From DATJGS01 sp035494735 (GTDB lineage Bacteria; Eisenbacteria; RBG-16-71-46), in contig DATJGS010000037.1 of the NCBI GenBank assembly GCA_035494735.1, positions 248,001 through 312,000 of the forward strand: a stretch of DNA of 64,000 bases, read 5' to 3'. This document shows positions 1 to 7,073 of the stretch, in pieces. Below the pieces are notes generated by a model, which had not been told where the DNA came from, did not search any database, and was given only the letters and a program-made list of their open reading frames with translations. A program made the position numbers and the translations under genes. Within the stretch, counting starts at the first letter, position 1; every line of letters begins with the position of its first letter.

Positions 1-239
1 CCGTGCTCGGCGCGGCCGCGCCTTCGTTCCGCCTGTACGCGAAACACAACGTCGTGCCCGTCACGGACGCGGGCGTCGCGTTGCGCACGTTGACGGCGGC
101 GGACGGCCACGCGTACGTCGCGTTCACGCCGGCGCGCGAAGGCGACATCGCGCGCTCCGCGGGGACGCCGCTGGAAATCGTGATGCGCACGCCGAGTCTC
201 GTGCTCGCGCGCGTGTCGCCCGTGAACGTCGCGCGCTGA
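1..239 (+). CDS. C-terminal end of an unknown protein, cut by the window edge
   Basis: The reading frame is open from the first base and stops with TGA at 237-239, so only the last ~78 residues are visible and the true start lies outside the window. The fragment has no Cys, no membrane segment and no motif I recognise; it is a mix of short beta-prone stretches. The frame has the strong G/C third-position bias of the surrounding real genes, which is the main reason to accept it. The family cannot be named from this piece. Confidence 0.5.
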   Translation, partial: VLGAAAPSFRLYAKHNVVPVTDAGVALRTLTAADGHAYVAFTPAREGDIARSAGTPLEIVMRTPSLVLARVSPVNVAR

Positions 240-352
240 CGGCGCTCGCGCCCGGCTCCCGAACGCGATCACCTGCGCCGCCCCCCGATCCGCCAGAAAT
301 GCCCTCGAACAATCACGTCCGAAAATGACCAGACGGGACGGCCGGCCCGGGG

Positions 353-358
353 TATAAC
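353..358 (+). promoter_or_regulatory. -10 box (TATAAC) of the ada-alkA gene
   Basis: TATAAC lies in otherwise G/C-rich DNA and ends 7 nt before the ATG at 366. Transcription would therefore start at or next to the start codon (leaderless or nearly so). I see no convincing -35 hexamer at normal spacing. Confidence 0.5.
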
Positions 359-365
359 TCGGCAC

Positions 366-1835
366 ATGGAACTCGACGCCCGAGCTTGCTACGAGGCCTT
401 CGCCGCCCGCGACCGGCGGTTCGACGGCCGCTTCGTCACCGCCGTCGTCACGACCGGCGTGTATTGCCGGCCGGGCTGCCCGGCCCCGCTGCCGCGCCCG
501 CGCAACGTGCGTTTCTACCGCTGTGCCGCGGCCGCGGAGGAAGCGGGCTTCCGGCCGTGCTTACGCTGCCGCCCGGAGACGTCGCCGGGCGCGCCGGCGT
601 GGAACGGCACGTCCTCGACCGTGAGCCGCGCGCTGCGTCTGATCGAAGCGGGCGCGCTGGACGACGCCGGCGTGGACGCGCTCGCGGAGCGCCTCGGCGT
701 CGGCGACCGGCATCTGCGCCGTCTGTTCGACGAGCACCTCGGCGCGTCGCCGCTCGCCGTCGCGCAGACGCGGCGCGCGCATTTCGCGCGGCGCCTGATC
801 GACGACACGACGCTCGGCATGGCGGAGATCGCGATGGCGTCCGGCTTCCCGAGCGTGCGCCGCTTCAACGCGACGATGCGCGACACGTTCCGCCGCACGC
901 CGCGCGAGCTGCGTGCGTCGCGCGCGCCGCACACGAAGCGAAACGCCGCCGCGGACGCGCTGACGCTGCGCGTGCCGTTCCGCGCGCCGTTCGATTGGGA
1001 CGCGCTGCTCGAGTACGTCGCGGGGCGCGCGATTCCTGGCGTGGAATGCGTGGAACGCGGCGTGTGGCGCCGTGCGATCGTGCACGCGGGCTCGATGGGC
1101 CTGCTGGAGGTGTCGCGCTCCGCGGAAGAGCCGGCGCTCGAGCTGCGCGTCGCGCTGCCCGAGCCGCGCGATCTCATCGGGCTCGTGACGCGCGTGTCGC
1201 GCGTGTTCGACGTCGCGGCGGACGCGACGAGCATCGCGCGCCACCTGCGCCGCGACGCGTTGCTGAAGCGCGCGGTGTCGCTCGCGCGCGGCGTGCGCGT
1301 GCCGGGCGCATGGGACCCGTTCGAGCTCGCGGTGCGCGCGATCCTCGGCCAGCAGGTGTCCGTGAAGGGCGCGACGACGATCGCCGGCCGCGTCGCGCGC
1401 ACGTACGGCGCGCCGTACGCGGGGCCGGCGGCGGACGGCATCACGCATCAGTTCCCGACGCCGGCCGCGCTCGCGGACGCGCCGCTGGAGAGTGTCGGCC
1501 TGACGCGCGCGCGCGCAGCGACGGTGCGCGGGCTCGCGGCGGCCGTCGCGACGGGCGCTCTGGACTTCTCGCGGCTCGGCACGCTGGACGACGCGGTCAC
1601 CGCGCTGACGGCGCTGCCCGGCATCGGCCCGTGGACCGCGCACTACGTCGCGATGCGCGCACTCGGCGAACCGGACGCGCTGCCGGCCGCGGATCTCGGC
1701 CTGCGCCGCGTGCTCGGCACGGGCGGCCGCCTCGCCTCTCCGGCGGACGTCGAAGCTCGCGCGGAAGCATGGCGGCCGTGGCGCTCGTACGCCGTGCTCG
1801 CGTTGTGGCGGCACGAAGGCGCGAGCGCGGAATGA
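366..1835 (+). CDS. Ada-type methyl-phosphotriester sensor fused to AlkA DNA glycosylase
   Basis: A 489-residue alkylation-repair fusion. Residues 1-75 are the Ada zinc domain: Cys34, Cys38, Cys65 and Cys68 keep the same spacing as Cys38/42/69/72 of E. coli Ada, where the first Cys takes methyl groups from phosphotriesters. An AraC-type DNA-binding region follows (about 85-180), then an AlkA N-terminal domain and a helix-hairpin-helix GPD glycosylase domain whose hairpin reads LPGIGPWTA, with catalytic Asp443 in PAADLGL. It should sense methylated DNA and excise 3-methyladenine-type bases. The Ada O6-alkylguanine transferase domain is absent and is supplied by the separate ogt gene 59 nt downstream. 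The start follows a TATAAC box by 7 nt with no Shine-Dalgarno, so translation may be leaderless. Confidence 0.93.
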   Translation: MELDARACYEAFAARDRRFDGRFVTAVVTTGVYCRPGCPAPLPRPRNVRFYRCAAAAEEAGFRPCLRCRPETSPGAPAWNGTSSTVSRALRLIEAGALDDAGVDALAERLGVGDRHLRRLFDEHLGASPLAVAQTRRAHFARRLIDDTTLGMAEIAMASGFPSVRRFNATMRDTFRRTPRELRASRAPHTKRNAAADALTLRVPFRAPFDWDALLEYVAGRAIPGVECVERGVWRRAIVHAGSMGLLEVSRSAEEPALELRVALPEPRDLIGLVTRVSRVFDVAADATSIARHLRRDALLKRAVSLARGVRVPGAWDPFELAVRAILGQQVSVKGATTIAGRVARTYGAPYAGPAADGITHQFPTPAALADAPLESVGLTRARAATVRGLAAAVATGALDFSRLGTLDDAVTALTALPGIGPWTAHYVAMRALGEPDALPAADLGLRRVLGTGGRLASPADVEARAEAWRPWRSYAVLALWRHEGASAE

Positions 1836-1894
1836 AAGAACCCCGAAACCGTTCGCGGCGCGGACGACGCGCCGCATCGACAGGAGGCAACGTC

Positions 1895-2425
1895 ATGGAA
1901 CTCATTCGCACGACGATCGACAGCCCGACCGGCGCTCTGGAGATGTACGCGCGCCGCGGCAAGGTATGCGCGCTCGGCTTCGCGGACGCGCGCACGCGGC
2001 GCCTCGGCGAACTGCGCCGGCGCTTCGGTCCGCTCACGGTGCGTGACGTCGCGCCTTCCGCGCCCGAATTGCGCGGTCCCGCCGCCGCGATGCGCGCGTA
2101 CCTGGCGGGCGATCTCGCGGCGTTGCGCAGGATCGCGGTGGACGTGGGCGGCACGCCGTTCCAGCGCTCCGTGTGGCGCGCGCTGCGCCGCATCCCGGCG
2201 GGACGCACGTGGTCGTACGCGCAGCTCGCGGCACGCGTCGGAAGGCCGCGCGCGGTGCGCGCCGTGGGCACGGCGAACGGCGCGAACCCGGTCGCGATCG
2301 CGATCCCCTGCCACCGCGTGATCGGCACGGACGGCGCGCTGCACGGCTACGGCGGCGGTATGCGGCGCAAGCGCTGGCTGCTCGAGCACGAGTTGGCGGG
2401 CCGGCGGCAGCGCTCCGCGCGCTGA
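1895..2425 (+). CDS. ogt: Methylated-DNA-[protein]-cysteine S-methyltransferase
   Basis: A 176-residue O6-alkylguanine-DNA alkyltransferase that repairs O6-methylguanine by suicidal transfer to its own Cys. The signature IPCHRVIG is present with acceptor Cys139, preceded by the winged-helix part (FQRSVWRALRRIPAGRTWSY) and the Asn-containing NGANPVAIA segment. The ATG at 1895 is chosen because a strong Shine-Dalgarno (AGGAGG, 1882-1887) lies 7 nt upstream; the frame is open much further upstream, but that part overlaps ada-alkA and looks like shadow. It completes the repair cassette with the Ada-AlkA fusion and is probably cotranscribed with it. Confidence 0.95.
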   Translation: MELIRTTIDSPTGALEMYARRGKVCALGFADARTRRLGELRRRFGPLTVRDVAPSAPELRGPAAAMRAYLAGDLAALRRIAVDVGGTPFQRSVWRALRRIPAGRTWSYAQLAARVGRPRAVRAVGTANGANPVAIAIPCHRVIGTDGALHGYGGGMRRKRWLLEHELAGRRQRSAR

Positions 2426-2473
2426 TTCGCGTGGGCATGGGCGTGGAGCTTCTGAGCGCCAGGCGACGCAGTG

Positions 2474-2506
2474 TCACGATATTTCGTGAGTGACGATATT
2501 TCGTGA
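2474..2506 (+). promoter_or_regulatory. Tandem palindromic operator, two copies
   Basis: TCACGATATTTCGTGA (2474-2489) has perfect 6-bp inverted arms around TATT. A second copy, TGACGATATTTCGTGA (2491-2506), keeps 4 bp of the symmetry and shares 14 identical bases; the two centres are 17 bp apart. The second copy overlaps the -35 region of the downstream gene, so a bound dimer would be expected to block or adjust transcription. The obvious candidate ligand is the regulator encoded immediately downstream, but that is inference. Confidence 0.7.
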
Positions 2507-2519
2507 TTCATGCTAGCTT
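2490..2519 (+). promoter_or_regulatory. Promoter of the GAF/Fis regulator operon
   Basis: GTGACG (2490-2495) and TAGCTT (2514-2519) are separated by 18 bp. The -10 box ends 7 nt before the GTG at 2527, which favours that codon as the true and probably leaderless start. The -35 lies inside the second operator copy. Confidence 0.5.
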
Positions 2520-2526
2520 CGCAGTC

Positions 2527-3204
2527 GTGATCGATCGACTGCGGCGCTTAACGGAAGACTCGATAGACGCTTGCGACGCCGTGCTGGCGCGCGTGTGGAT
2601 GCTCGGCCCGGGCGACCAGTGCTTGTCGTGCCCGATGCGCCCCGAGTGCCCGAACCAGACCCGGTGCCTGCACCTGGTGGCGAGCGCGGGCACGACGACG
2701 CGTGTCGACGGCGCGTTCCGGCGCTTCCCCGTAGGCGCGCGCGAGGTCGGGATGACGATCGTGCGCCAGGAGCCGTTCGTGGCGCGCGGCGGGATCGACA
2801 GCCGCTCGCTGGCCGAGAGCACGTGGCTCGCCGCGCATCGCGTGAAGAGCTTCGCGGCGCTGCCGATCGTCGCGAATGGCGAGGCCGTGGGCGTGCTCGC
2901 GCTGTTCTCGCGCCGCGAGCTGACGGACGCCGAAGTGCGCCTCATCGGCTTCGCGATCGCGCAGGCGGTGCGCGCCGAGGACGGTCAGCCCGGCATGGCC
3001 GCGTCGGTGGCCGGCACGATCGCCGAGTCGGCGAGGCGCGCGCCCGGACGACTGGACGACGCGCAGCGCGCCGCCATCGCCGCGGCGCTCGAGACCGCGG
3101 GAGGCCGCATCAGCGGGCCGCGCGGCGCGGCCGCCATCCTCGGGCTGCATCCCAACACGCTGACGTCGCGCATGATCAGGCTCGGCATGCGGAAGCGCGC
3201 ATGA
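2527..3204 (+). CDS. GAF-domain regulator with Cys cluster and Fis-type HTH
   Basis: A 225-residue cytoplasmic regulator. An N-terminal GAF-like sensor domain carries a dense Cys motif (CLSCPMRPECPNQTRCLHL; CxxC-x5-C-x5-C) that could bind a metal or Fe-S cluster; this is seen in sequence but its ligand is inferred. The C-terminal ~45 residues (GGRISGPRGAAAILGLHPNTLTSRM) form a Fis-type helix-turn-helix as in sigma-54 activators, but there is no AAA+ domain between, so it is more likely a simple DNA binder. The frame also opens at GTG 2503, but that codon is inside the operator repeat; GTG 2527 sits just after a -10 box. The stop overlaps the next start (ATGA), coupling it to the deacetylase gene. 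Confidence 0.75.
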   Translation: MIDRLRRLTEDSIDACDAVLARVWMLGPGDQCLSCPMRPECPNQTRCLHLVASAGTTTRVDGAFRRFPVGAREVGMTIVRQEPFVARGGIDSRSLAESTWLAAHRVKSFAALPIVANGEAVGVLALFSRRELTDAEVRLIGFAIAQAVRAEDGQPGMAASVAGTIAESARRAPGRLDDAQRAAIAAALETAGGRISGPRGAAAILGLHPNTLTSRMIRLGMRKRA

Positions 3205-4127
3205 CGCCGCGCCCGCTCCATACGTGGACGAGCGATCACTTCGGGCTCGAGCTGCCCGAGCACCATCCGTTCCCGATCGCGAAGTATCCCGAGCTGCGCG
3301 CGCGCGTCGTGGCCGAGGGCCTCGTCGACGCCGCCGACCTGCACCGTTCGGAACCCGCGCCGCTGGAATGGCTGCGCCTCGCGCACGACGCGGACTACGT
3401 CGAGGCCGCGACCGCGCGCGGCATCGACGCGGACGCGGAGCGGCGGCTCGGCCTGCCGTGGTCCGCTTCTCTCGTCGCGCGGGCGCGGGCCGCGACGTAC
3501 GGCACGGTGATGGCCGCGCGCGCGGCCTGCGAGCACGGCGTCGCCGGCAATCTGGCCGGCGGCTCGCACCATGCGTTCCGCGATCGCGGCGAAGCCTACT
3601 GCCTGTTCAACGACATCGCCGTCGCGATCGCCGTCCTGCGCCGCGAAGGGCTGGTCGAGCGCCCGCTCGTCGTGGATCTCGACGTCCATCAGGGCAACGG
3701 CACGGCCGCGATGTTCCAGGACGACGATCGCGTCTTCACGCTGTCGCTGCACGGCGCCGGCAACTATCCGGCGCGCAAGGAGCGGAGCACGCTGGACGTG
3801 GCGCTGGACGACGACAGCGACGACGCGACGTATCTCGCGACGCTGGATCGGCACTGGCCCGCCGCGCTCGAACGTCACGCGCCGGACCTCGTGATCTATC
3901 AGGCCGGCGTGGACGCGCTCGCCGGCGATCGCTTCGGGCGGCTCGCGCTGACGGCGGACGGGCTCGCGGCACGCGACCGTCGCGTGTTGGACGCCTGCGA
4001 ACGCGCTCACGTCCCCGTGGTCGTCACGCTCGGCGGAGGCTACTCGCGGCCGCTGGCGGCGAGCATCGACGCACACCTCGGCGTGTGGCGCGCGCTGCGT
4101 GAAGCGCGCGATCGGAGGCGGCAGTGA
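3201..4127 (+). CDS. Histone-deacetylase-superfamily hydrolase (AcuC/AphA-like)
   Basis: A 308-residue zinc amidohydrolase of the arginase-deacetylase fold. The active-site His pair is at 123-124 (GGSHHAF), zinc ligands at Asp161 and His163 in DLDVHQGNGT, and the catalytic-loop Tyr281 lies in GGGYSR. Bacterial members remove acetyl groups from small amines (polyamines) or from protein lysines; sequence alone does not tell which. The ATG overlaps the stop of the regulator (ATGA), and the gene's own stop overlaps the GTG of the next gene, so all three form one translationally coupled unit under the twin operator. Confidence 0.88.
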   Translation: MTPRPLHTWTSDHFGLELPEHHPFPIAKYPELRARVVAEGLVDAADLHRSEPAPLEWLRLAHDADYVEAATARGIDADAERRLGLPWSASLVARARAATYGTVMAARAACEHGVAGNLAGGSHHAFRDRGEAYCLFNDIAVAIAVLRREGLVERPLVVDLDVHQGNGTAAMFQDDDRVFTLSLHGAGNYPARKERSTLDVALDDDSDDATYLATLDRHWPAALERHAPDLVIYQAGVDALAGDRFGRLALTADGLAARDRRVLDACERAHVPVVVTLGGGYSRPLAASIDAHLGVWRALREARDRRRQ

Positions 4128-4774
4128 GCGTGCTGCGCGACGACCCGGGCGCGCCGATGGCGCTGCCGTTCCCGGCGCTGCTGTCGGCGATCCCGGACTT
4201 CGGGCTCGGGGTGACGTTCGCGATCGCATGGGTGCGGCCGACGTGGGCCGGGCCCGATCTCGTGCCGCACCTGCTGCTCGTCATGCTGCTCGAGTTCATC
4301 GTGGTGCACTCCGGCGCGTTCATGGGCGTCGCGGCCACGTCCGACGCGCCGCGCGCAGGCCGCGTGCGGGCCGTGTTCGGGCTCGGCGTGTTCTACACGC
4401 TGTTCGCGGGCGGATGCTCTCTGGGGTTCCACACGTGGTGGCCGCTCGCCGCGTTCTGGGGGCTGACGGTGAATCGCATGTTGGGCGTGCTCGTGGGCCA
4501 GGCTCCCGCGGGCGGACAACGCGCGTTCGTGATGAGCGGCTGGGCGGCCTCGGCGATCCTGTACCTGACGTTGTGCTTCGTCACGCTGTTCCTGCCGCTG
4601 CCGCACTTCGGGCTCACGCCCGACTTCGTGCGCGGGTTGCGTCTGCCGGGCAGCGGTGTGTGGGTCGAGCAGCCGCATCGCGTGATCGCGTTCGGCGCCG
4701 CGTACTTCACGCTCGTCGCGTGCTCCGAGCTGGCCGGCCATCGCTGGCTCGGCCGTGGCGCGCCCGCGCGCTGA
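4124..4774 (+). CDS. Unknown multi-pass membrane protein coupled to the deacetylase gene
   Basis: 216 residues with about five hydrophobic segments, beginning around PALLSAIPDFGLGVTFAIAW and ending near FGAAYFTLVACSELAG. I do not recognise a family and see no catalytic motif. The GTG start overlaps the stop of the deacetylase gene (GTGA), which argues for a real gene and for a shared function or shared regulation. No signal peptide separate from the first membrane segment is visible. The third member of this operon may be a transporter or membrane accessory, but that is only a guess from position. Confidence 0.75.
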   Translation: MSVLRDDPGAPMALPFPALLSAIPDFGLGVTFAIAWVRPTWAGPDLVPHLLLVMLLEFIVVHSGAFMGVAATSDAPRAGRVRAVFGLGVFYTLFAGGCSLGFHTWWPLAAFWGLTVNRMLGVLVGQAPAGGQRAFVMSGWAASAILYLTLCFVTLFLPLPHFGLTPDFVRGLRLPGSGVWVEQPHRVIAFGAAYFTLVACSELAGHRWLGRGAPAR

Positions 4775-4879
4775 CGCGCGACGCCGCGGCGGCGCGACTC
4801 CCCTCCCGGCCCGCCGCTGTCCACGCCGCGCACGGGTCGGCAACGGCGTTTCCACCCTTTGAAATCGCGGTCAAAGTGC

Positions 4880-4908
4880 TTGACGCCTCGCGCGCGCGTT
4901 CCTAGCAT
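4880..4908 (+). promoter_or_regulatory. Sigma-70-like promoter
   Basis: TTGACG (4880-4885) and TAGCAT (4903-4908) are separated by exactly 17 bp, the best match to the vegetative consensus in this part of the window. It points at the small secreted protein starting at 4954. Confidence 0.7.
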
Positions 4909-4953
4909 GCGCGTCGCCCTGCCCCCGGGAGTGAACGGGAGGAGGTGAGGGGA

Positions 4954-5298
4954 ATGAGGCAGGGATGGAAGCAGCTCGCCGTGCTCGCGCTGGCGCTCGC
5001 CAGCGTCGTGACGCCGATGGAAGCGGGCGTCGCGAACGCGGCGACGAAGCCGGCGTCGGGCACGAAGTCGCGTGTCGCGCTGCATCAGTTCACCGGCGTG
5101 GTCACGGCGGTGGACAAGACCAGCCTGACCGTCGAGAAGACGGGCAAGGCCGGGCGCACGATGCAGTTCACGAAGCACGCGGCGATGACGTCGACCGGCG
5201 AGATCGAGAAGGAAGCCCGCGTCACGGTGTACTACCGCGACGAGGACGGGCACCCGACGGCGCATCGCGTCGTGGTGCGCACGCCGATGGAACGCTGA
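4954..5298 (+). CDS. Small secreted protein of unknown function
   Basis: 114 residues with a clear signal peptide (MRQGWKQLAVLALALASVVT, cleavage probably after ANAA near residue 29). The mature part (about 85 residues) is beta-prone (FTGVVTAVDKTSLTVEKTG, later RVTVYYRDEDG) and resembles small OB-like or DUF5666-like periplasmic domains, without residues that identify a function. The ATG at 4954 is preferred over the in-frame GTG 4945 because an AGGAGGTGA Shine-Dalgarno (4940-4948) sits at the right distance. It is monocistronic: it has its own promoter and a hairpin follows it. Confidence 0.8.
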   Translation: MRQGWKQLAVLALALASVVTPMEAGVANAATKPASGTKSRVALHQFTGVVTAVDKTSLTVEKTGKAGRTMQFTKHAAMTSTGEIEKEARVTVYYRDEDGHPTAHRVVVRTPMER

Positions 5299-5322
5299 AC
5301 GCCGCCGAATTCGCGACACGCA

Positions 5323-5352
5323 CGCGCCGGGTGCGCCTCCGCGCCCGGCGCG
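5323..5352 (+). terminator. Hairpin after the small secreted protein
   Basis: A 9-bp stem (CGCGCCGGG / CCCGGCGCG) with a 12-nt loop is followed by GCGCTTTCGCT. The T tract is poor, so it may work only weakly without Rho. Confidence 0.45.
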
Positions 5353-5412
5353 GCGCTTTCGCTGCCGATGGCGAGACGCATCACGTGCGCCCGGCCGCCC
5401 CGGCGCGGCACT

Positions 5413-5440
5413 TTGCGGCGGGAGGCGTGCCCACTAGACT
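5413..5440 (+). promoter_or_regulatory. Promoter of the SGNH hydrolase gene
   Basis: TTGCGG (5413-5418) and TAGACT (5435-5440) are 16 bp apart. The -10 ends 10 nt before the ATG at 5451 and leaves no room for a normal ribosome-binding site. Confidence 0.5.
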
Positions 5441-5450
5441 TCGCCGCGTC

Positions 5451-6170
5451 ATGTTCTCGTCGTCGCGCCGTCTTGCGTATGCGCTCGTTGCGCTCGCCGT
5501 GCTGGGCACGGGTGCGAACGCCGCCGCGGCGCGCGATCGCCATCCCCACGGAGCCCACCCCATGCGCTTCCTCGCGCTCGGCGATTCCTACACGATCGGC
5601 GAAGGCGTGGCCGCGGACGAGCGCTGGCCGGCGCAGCTCGCGGGGCGGCTCGCCGCGGGCGGCGTCACGATCGAGGCGCCGCGCATCATCGCGACGACCG
5701 GCTGGACGACCGCGGATCTCGCGCACGCGCTGGACACCGAGCGGCCGAGCGGGCCGTTCGCGCTCGTTGCGCTGCTGATCGGCGTCAACAACCAGTATCA
5801 GGGCCGCCCGCTCGCGGAATACACGCGCGAGTTCGCGGCGCTGCTCGCGCGCGCCGTGGCGCTGGCCGGCGCAGACGCGCGGCACGTGATCGTGCTGTCG
5901 ATCCCGGACTGGGGCGTCACGCCGTTCGCGGCGGATCGCGACCGCGCGAAGATCGCGTCGGAAATCGATCGTTTCAACGACGCCGCGCGCGCCGCGACGC
6001 GGGGCGCGGGCGCGGCGTGGGTCGACGTGACCGCGGCCTCGCGCGAGGCCGGCGCCGACGCGCGCTTCGTGACCGGCGACGGCCTCCATCCTTCGGGCGC
6101 GGCGTACGCGCGCTGGGCCGAGCTCGCGCTGCCCGCGGCGCGCGCGGCGCTGGCAGCGAAGACGCGCTAA
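5451..6170 (+). CDS. Secreted SGNH/GDSL-family hydrolase
   Basis: 239 residues. A signal peptide (residues 1 to about 27, ending GANAAAA) is followed by a GDSL esterase domain: block I reads ALGDSYTIGEG with the nucleophile Ser, block III contains GVNNQ, and block V is DGLHPS with the catalytic Asp-His pair. The size fits a single-domain lipolytic enzyme of the TesA/lysophospholipase type acting in the periplasm; the substrate (acyl ester or carbohydrate acetyl ester) cannot be told. The ATG follows a -10 box by 10 nt with no clear Shine-Dalgarno. Confidence 0.88.
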   Translation: MFSSSRRLAYALVALAVLGTGANAAAARDRHPHGAHPMRFLALGDSYTIGEGVAADERWPAQLAGRLAAGGVTIEAPRIIATTGWTTADLAHALDTERPSGPFALVALLIGVNNQYQGRPLAEYTREFAALLARAVALAGADARHVIVLSIPDWGVTPFAADRDRAKIASEIDRFNDAARAATRGAGAAWVDVTAASREAGADARFVTGDGLHPSGAAYARWAELALPAARAALAAKTR

Positions 6171-6381
6171 AGGTCGGAACGCGTGCGCGCCCCGGCCCCG
6201 GGTGCGCCGCGACAGGATGGATTCCGCCGCCGGCCGGCCCCGGATGTCAGGTGTTTGTGGCCCACATCCCACTCGGGCGGTTGCCCCGTATAGAGTGGTG
6301 GAACCGGTCGCGCCCGGCCTCCATCGAACGACTGGCCGCCGCGGCCCCGGACTTGAAACGCAACCTCGCACGGAGGACGTC

Positions 6382-6930
6382 GTGAGAATCATTCGAGTGA
6401 TGAGTGGGCTGGCGGCGTTCGCGCTGCTCGGCGCGCTGGCCGCGAACGCGGCCGGGACGAGCGCCAAGACGGCGACTCCGACGGCAACTCAGAAGGCGGG
6501 AACCATGAAGACCGAGACGCAGAAACCCGACGTGGTCGGCCGCGTCGTCAAGAGCAACGCGGAATGGAAGAAGATCCTTTCCCCCGAGCAGTATCACGTG
6601 CTGCGCGAGCAGGGGACCGAGATCGCGTTCACCGGCAAGTACTGGAACAACCACGCGAAGGGCGTCTATCGCTGCGCGGCGTGCGGGCTCGAGCTGTTCA
6701 GCTCGGACACGAAATTCGACTCGGGCACGGGCTGGCCGAGCTTCTGGGCGCCGATCGCGAAGAGCCACATCAAGGTCGCGAACGACGCGTCGCTCGGCAT
6801 GCAGCGCGACGAAGTCGAGTGCGCGCGCTGCGACGGGCACCTGGGCCATGTGTTCGACGACGGTCCGGCGCCGACCGGGCTGCGCTACTGCCTGGACTCG
6901 GTGTCGCTGCAATTCGAGCCGGCGAAGTAG
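6382..6930 (+). CDS. msrB: Exported peptide-methionine (R)-S-oxide reductase
   Basis: 182 residues. The enzyme reduces methionine-R-sulfoxide in proteins. Two zinc-binding CxxC pairs (CAAC in RCAACGLELF and CARC in ECARCDGHLGHVF) frame the fold, and the catalytic Cys is in RYCLDS near the end; GTGWPSFW is the classic substrate-pocket motif. The N-terminus adds a signal peptide (AFALLGALAANAAG) and a Thr/Ala-rich linker, so the protein works outside the cytoplasm. GTG 6382 is the start because CGGAGG lies 6-7 nt before it; the frame opens upstream without a ribosome-binding site. Electrons may come from the DsbD encoded in this window, though it is far away. Confidence 0.92.
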   Translation: MRIIRVMSGLAAFALLGALAANAAGTSAKTATPTATQKAGTMKTETQKPDVVGRVVKSNAEWKKILSPEQYHVLREQGTEIAFTGKYWNNHAKGVYRCAACGLELFSSDTKFDSGTGWPSFWAPIAKSHIKVANDASLGMQRDEVECARCDGHLGHVFDDGPAPTGLRYCLDSVSLQFEPAK

Positions 6931-6960
6931 ACGAACGCGCCGCCGAGGCGCGAGCGACCG

Positions 6961-6999
6961 CGAGGGCTCGGGGGCGTTCCCCGGGCCCTCGTCGCGTTC
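6961..6999 (+). terminator. Intrinsic terminator-like hairpin after msrB
   Basis: A 13-bp stem with one T-G wobble (6961-6973 with 6979-6991) and a 5-nt loop is followed by TCGCGTTCT. It lies between msrB and the S9 peptidase gene. Confidence 0.6.
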
Positions 7000-7073
7000 T
7001 GGCGTGACGCGGTCCGGTTCGCTAGAGTCCCCCGTTCTGTCCTCAAGGAACGCTGCGCCACCTCGGAGTTCGC

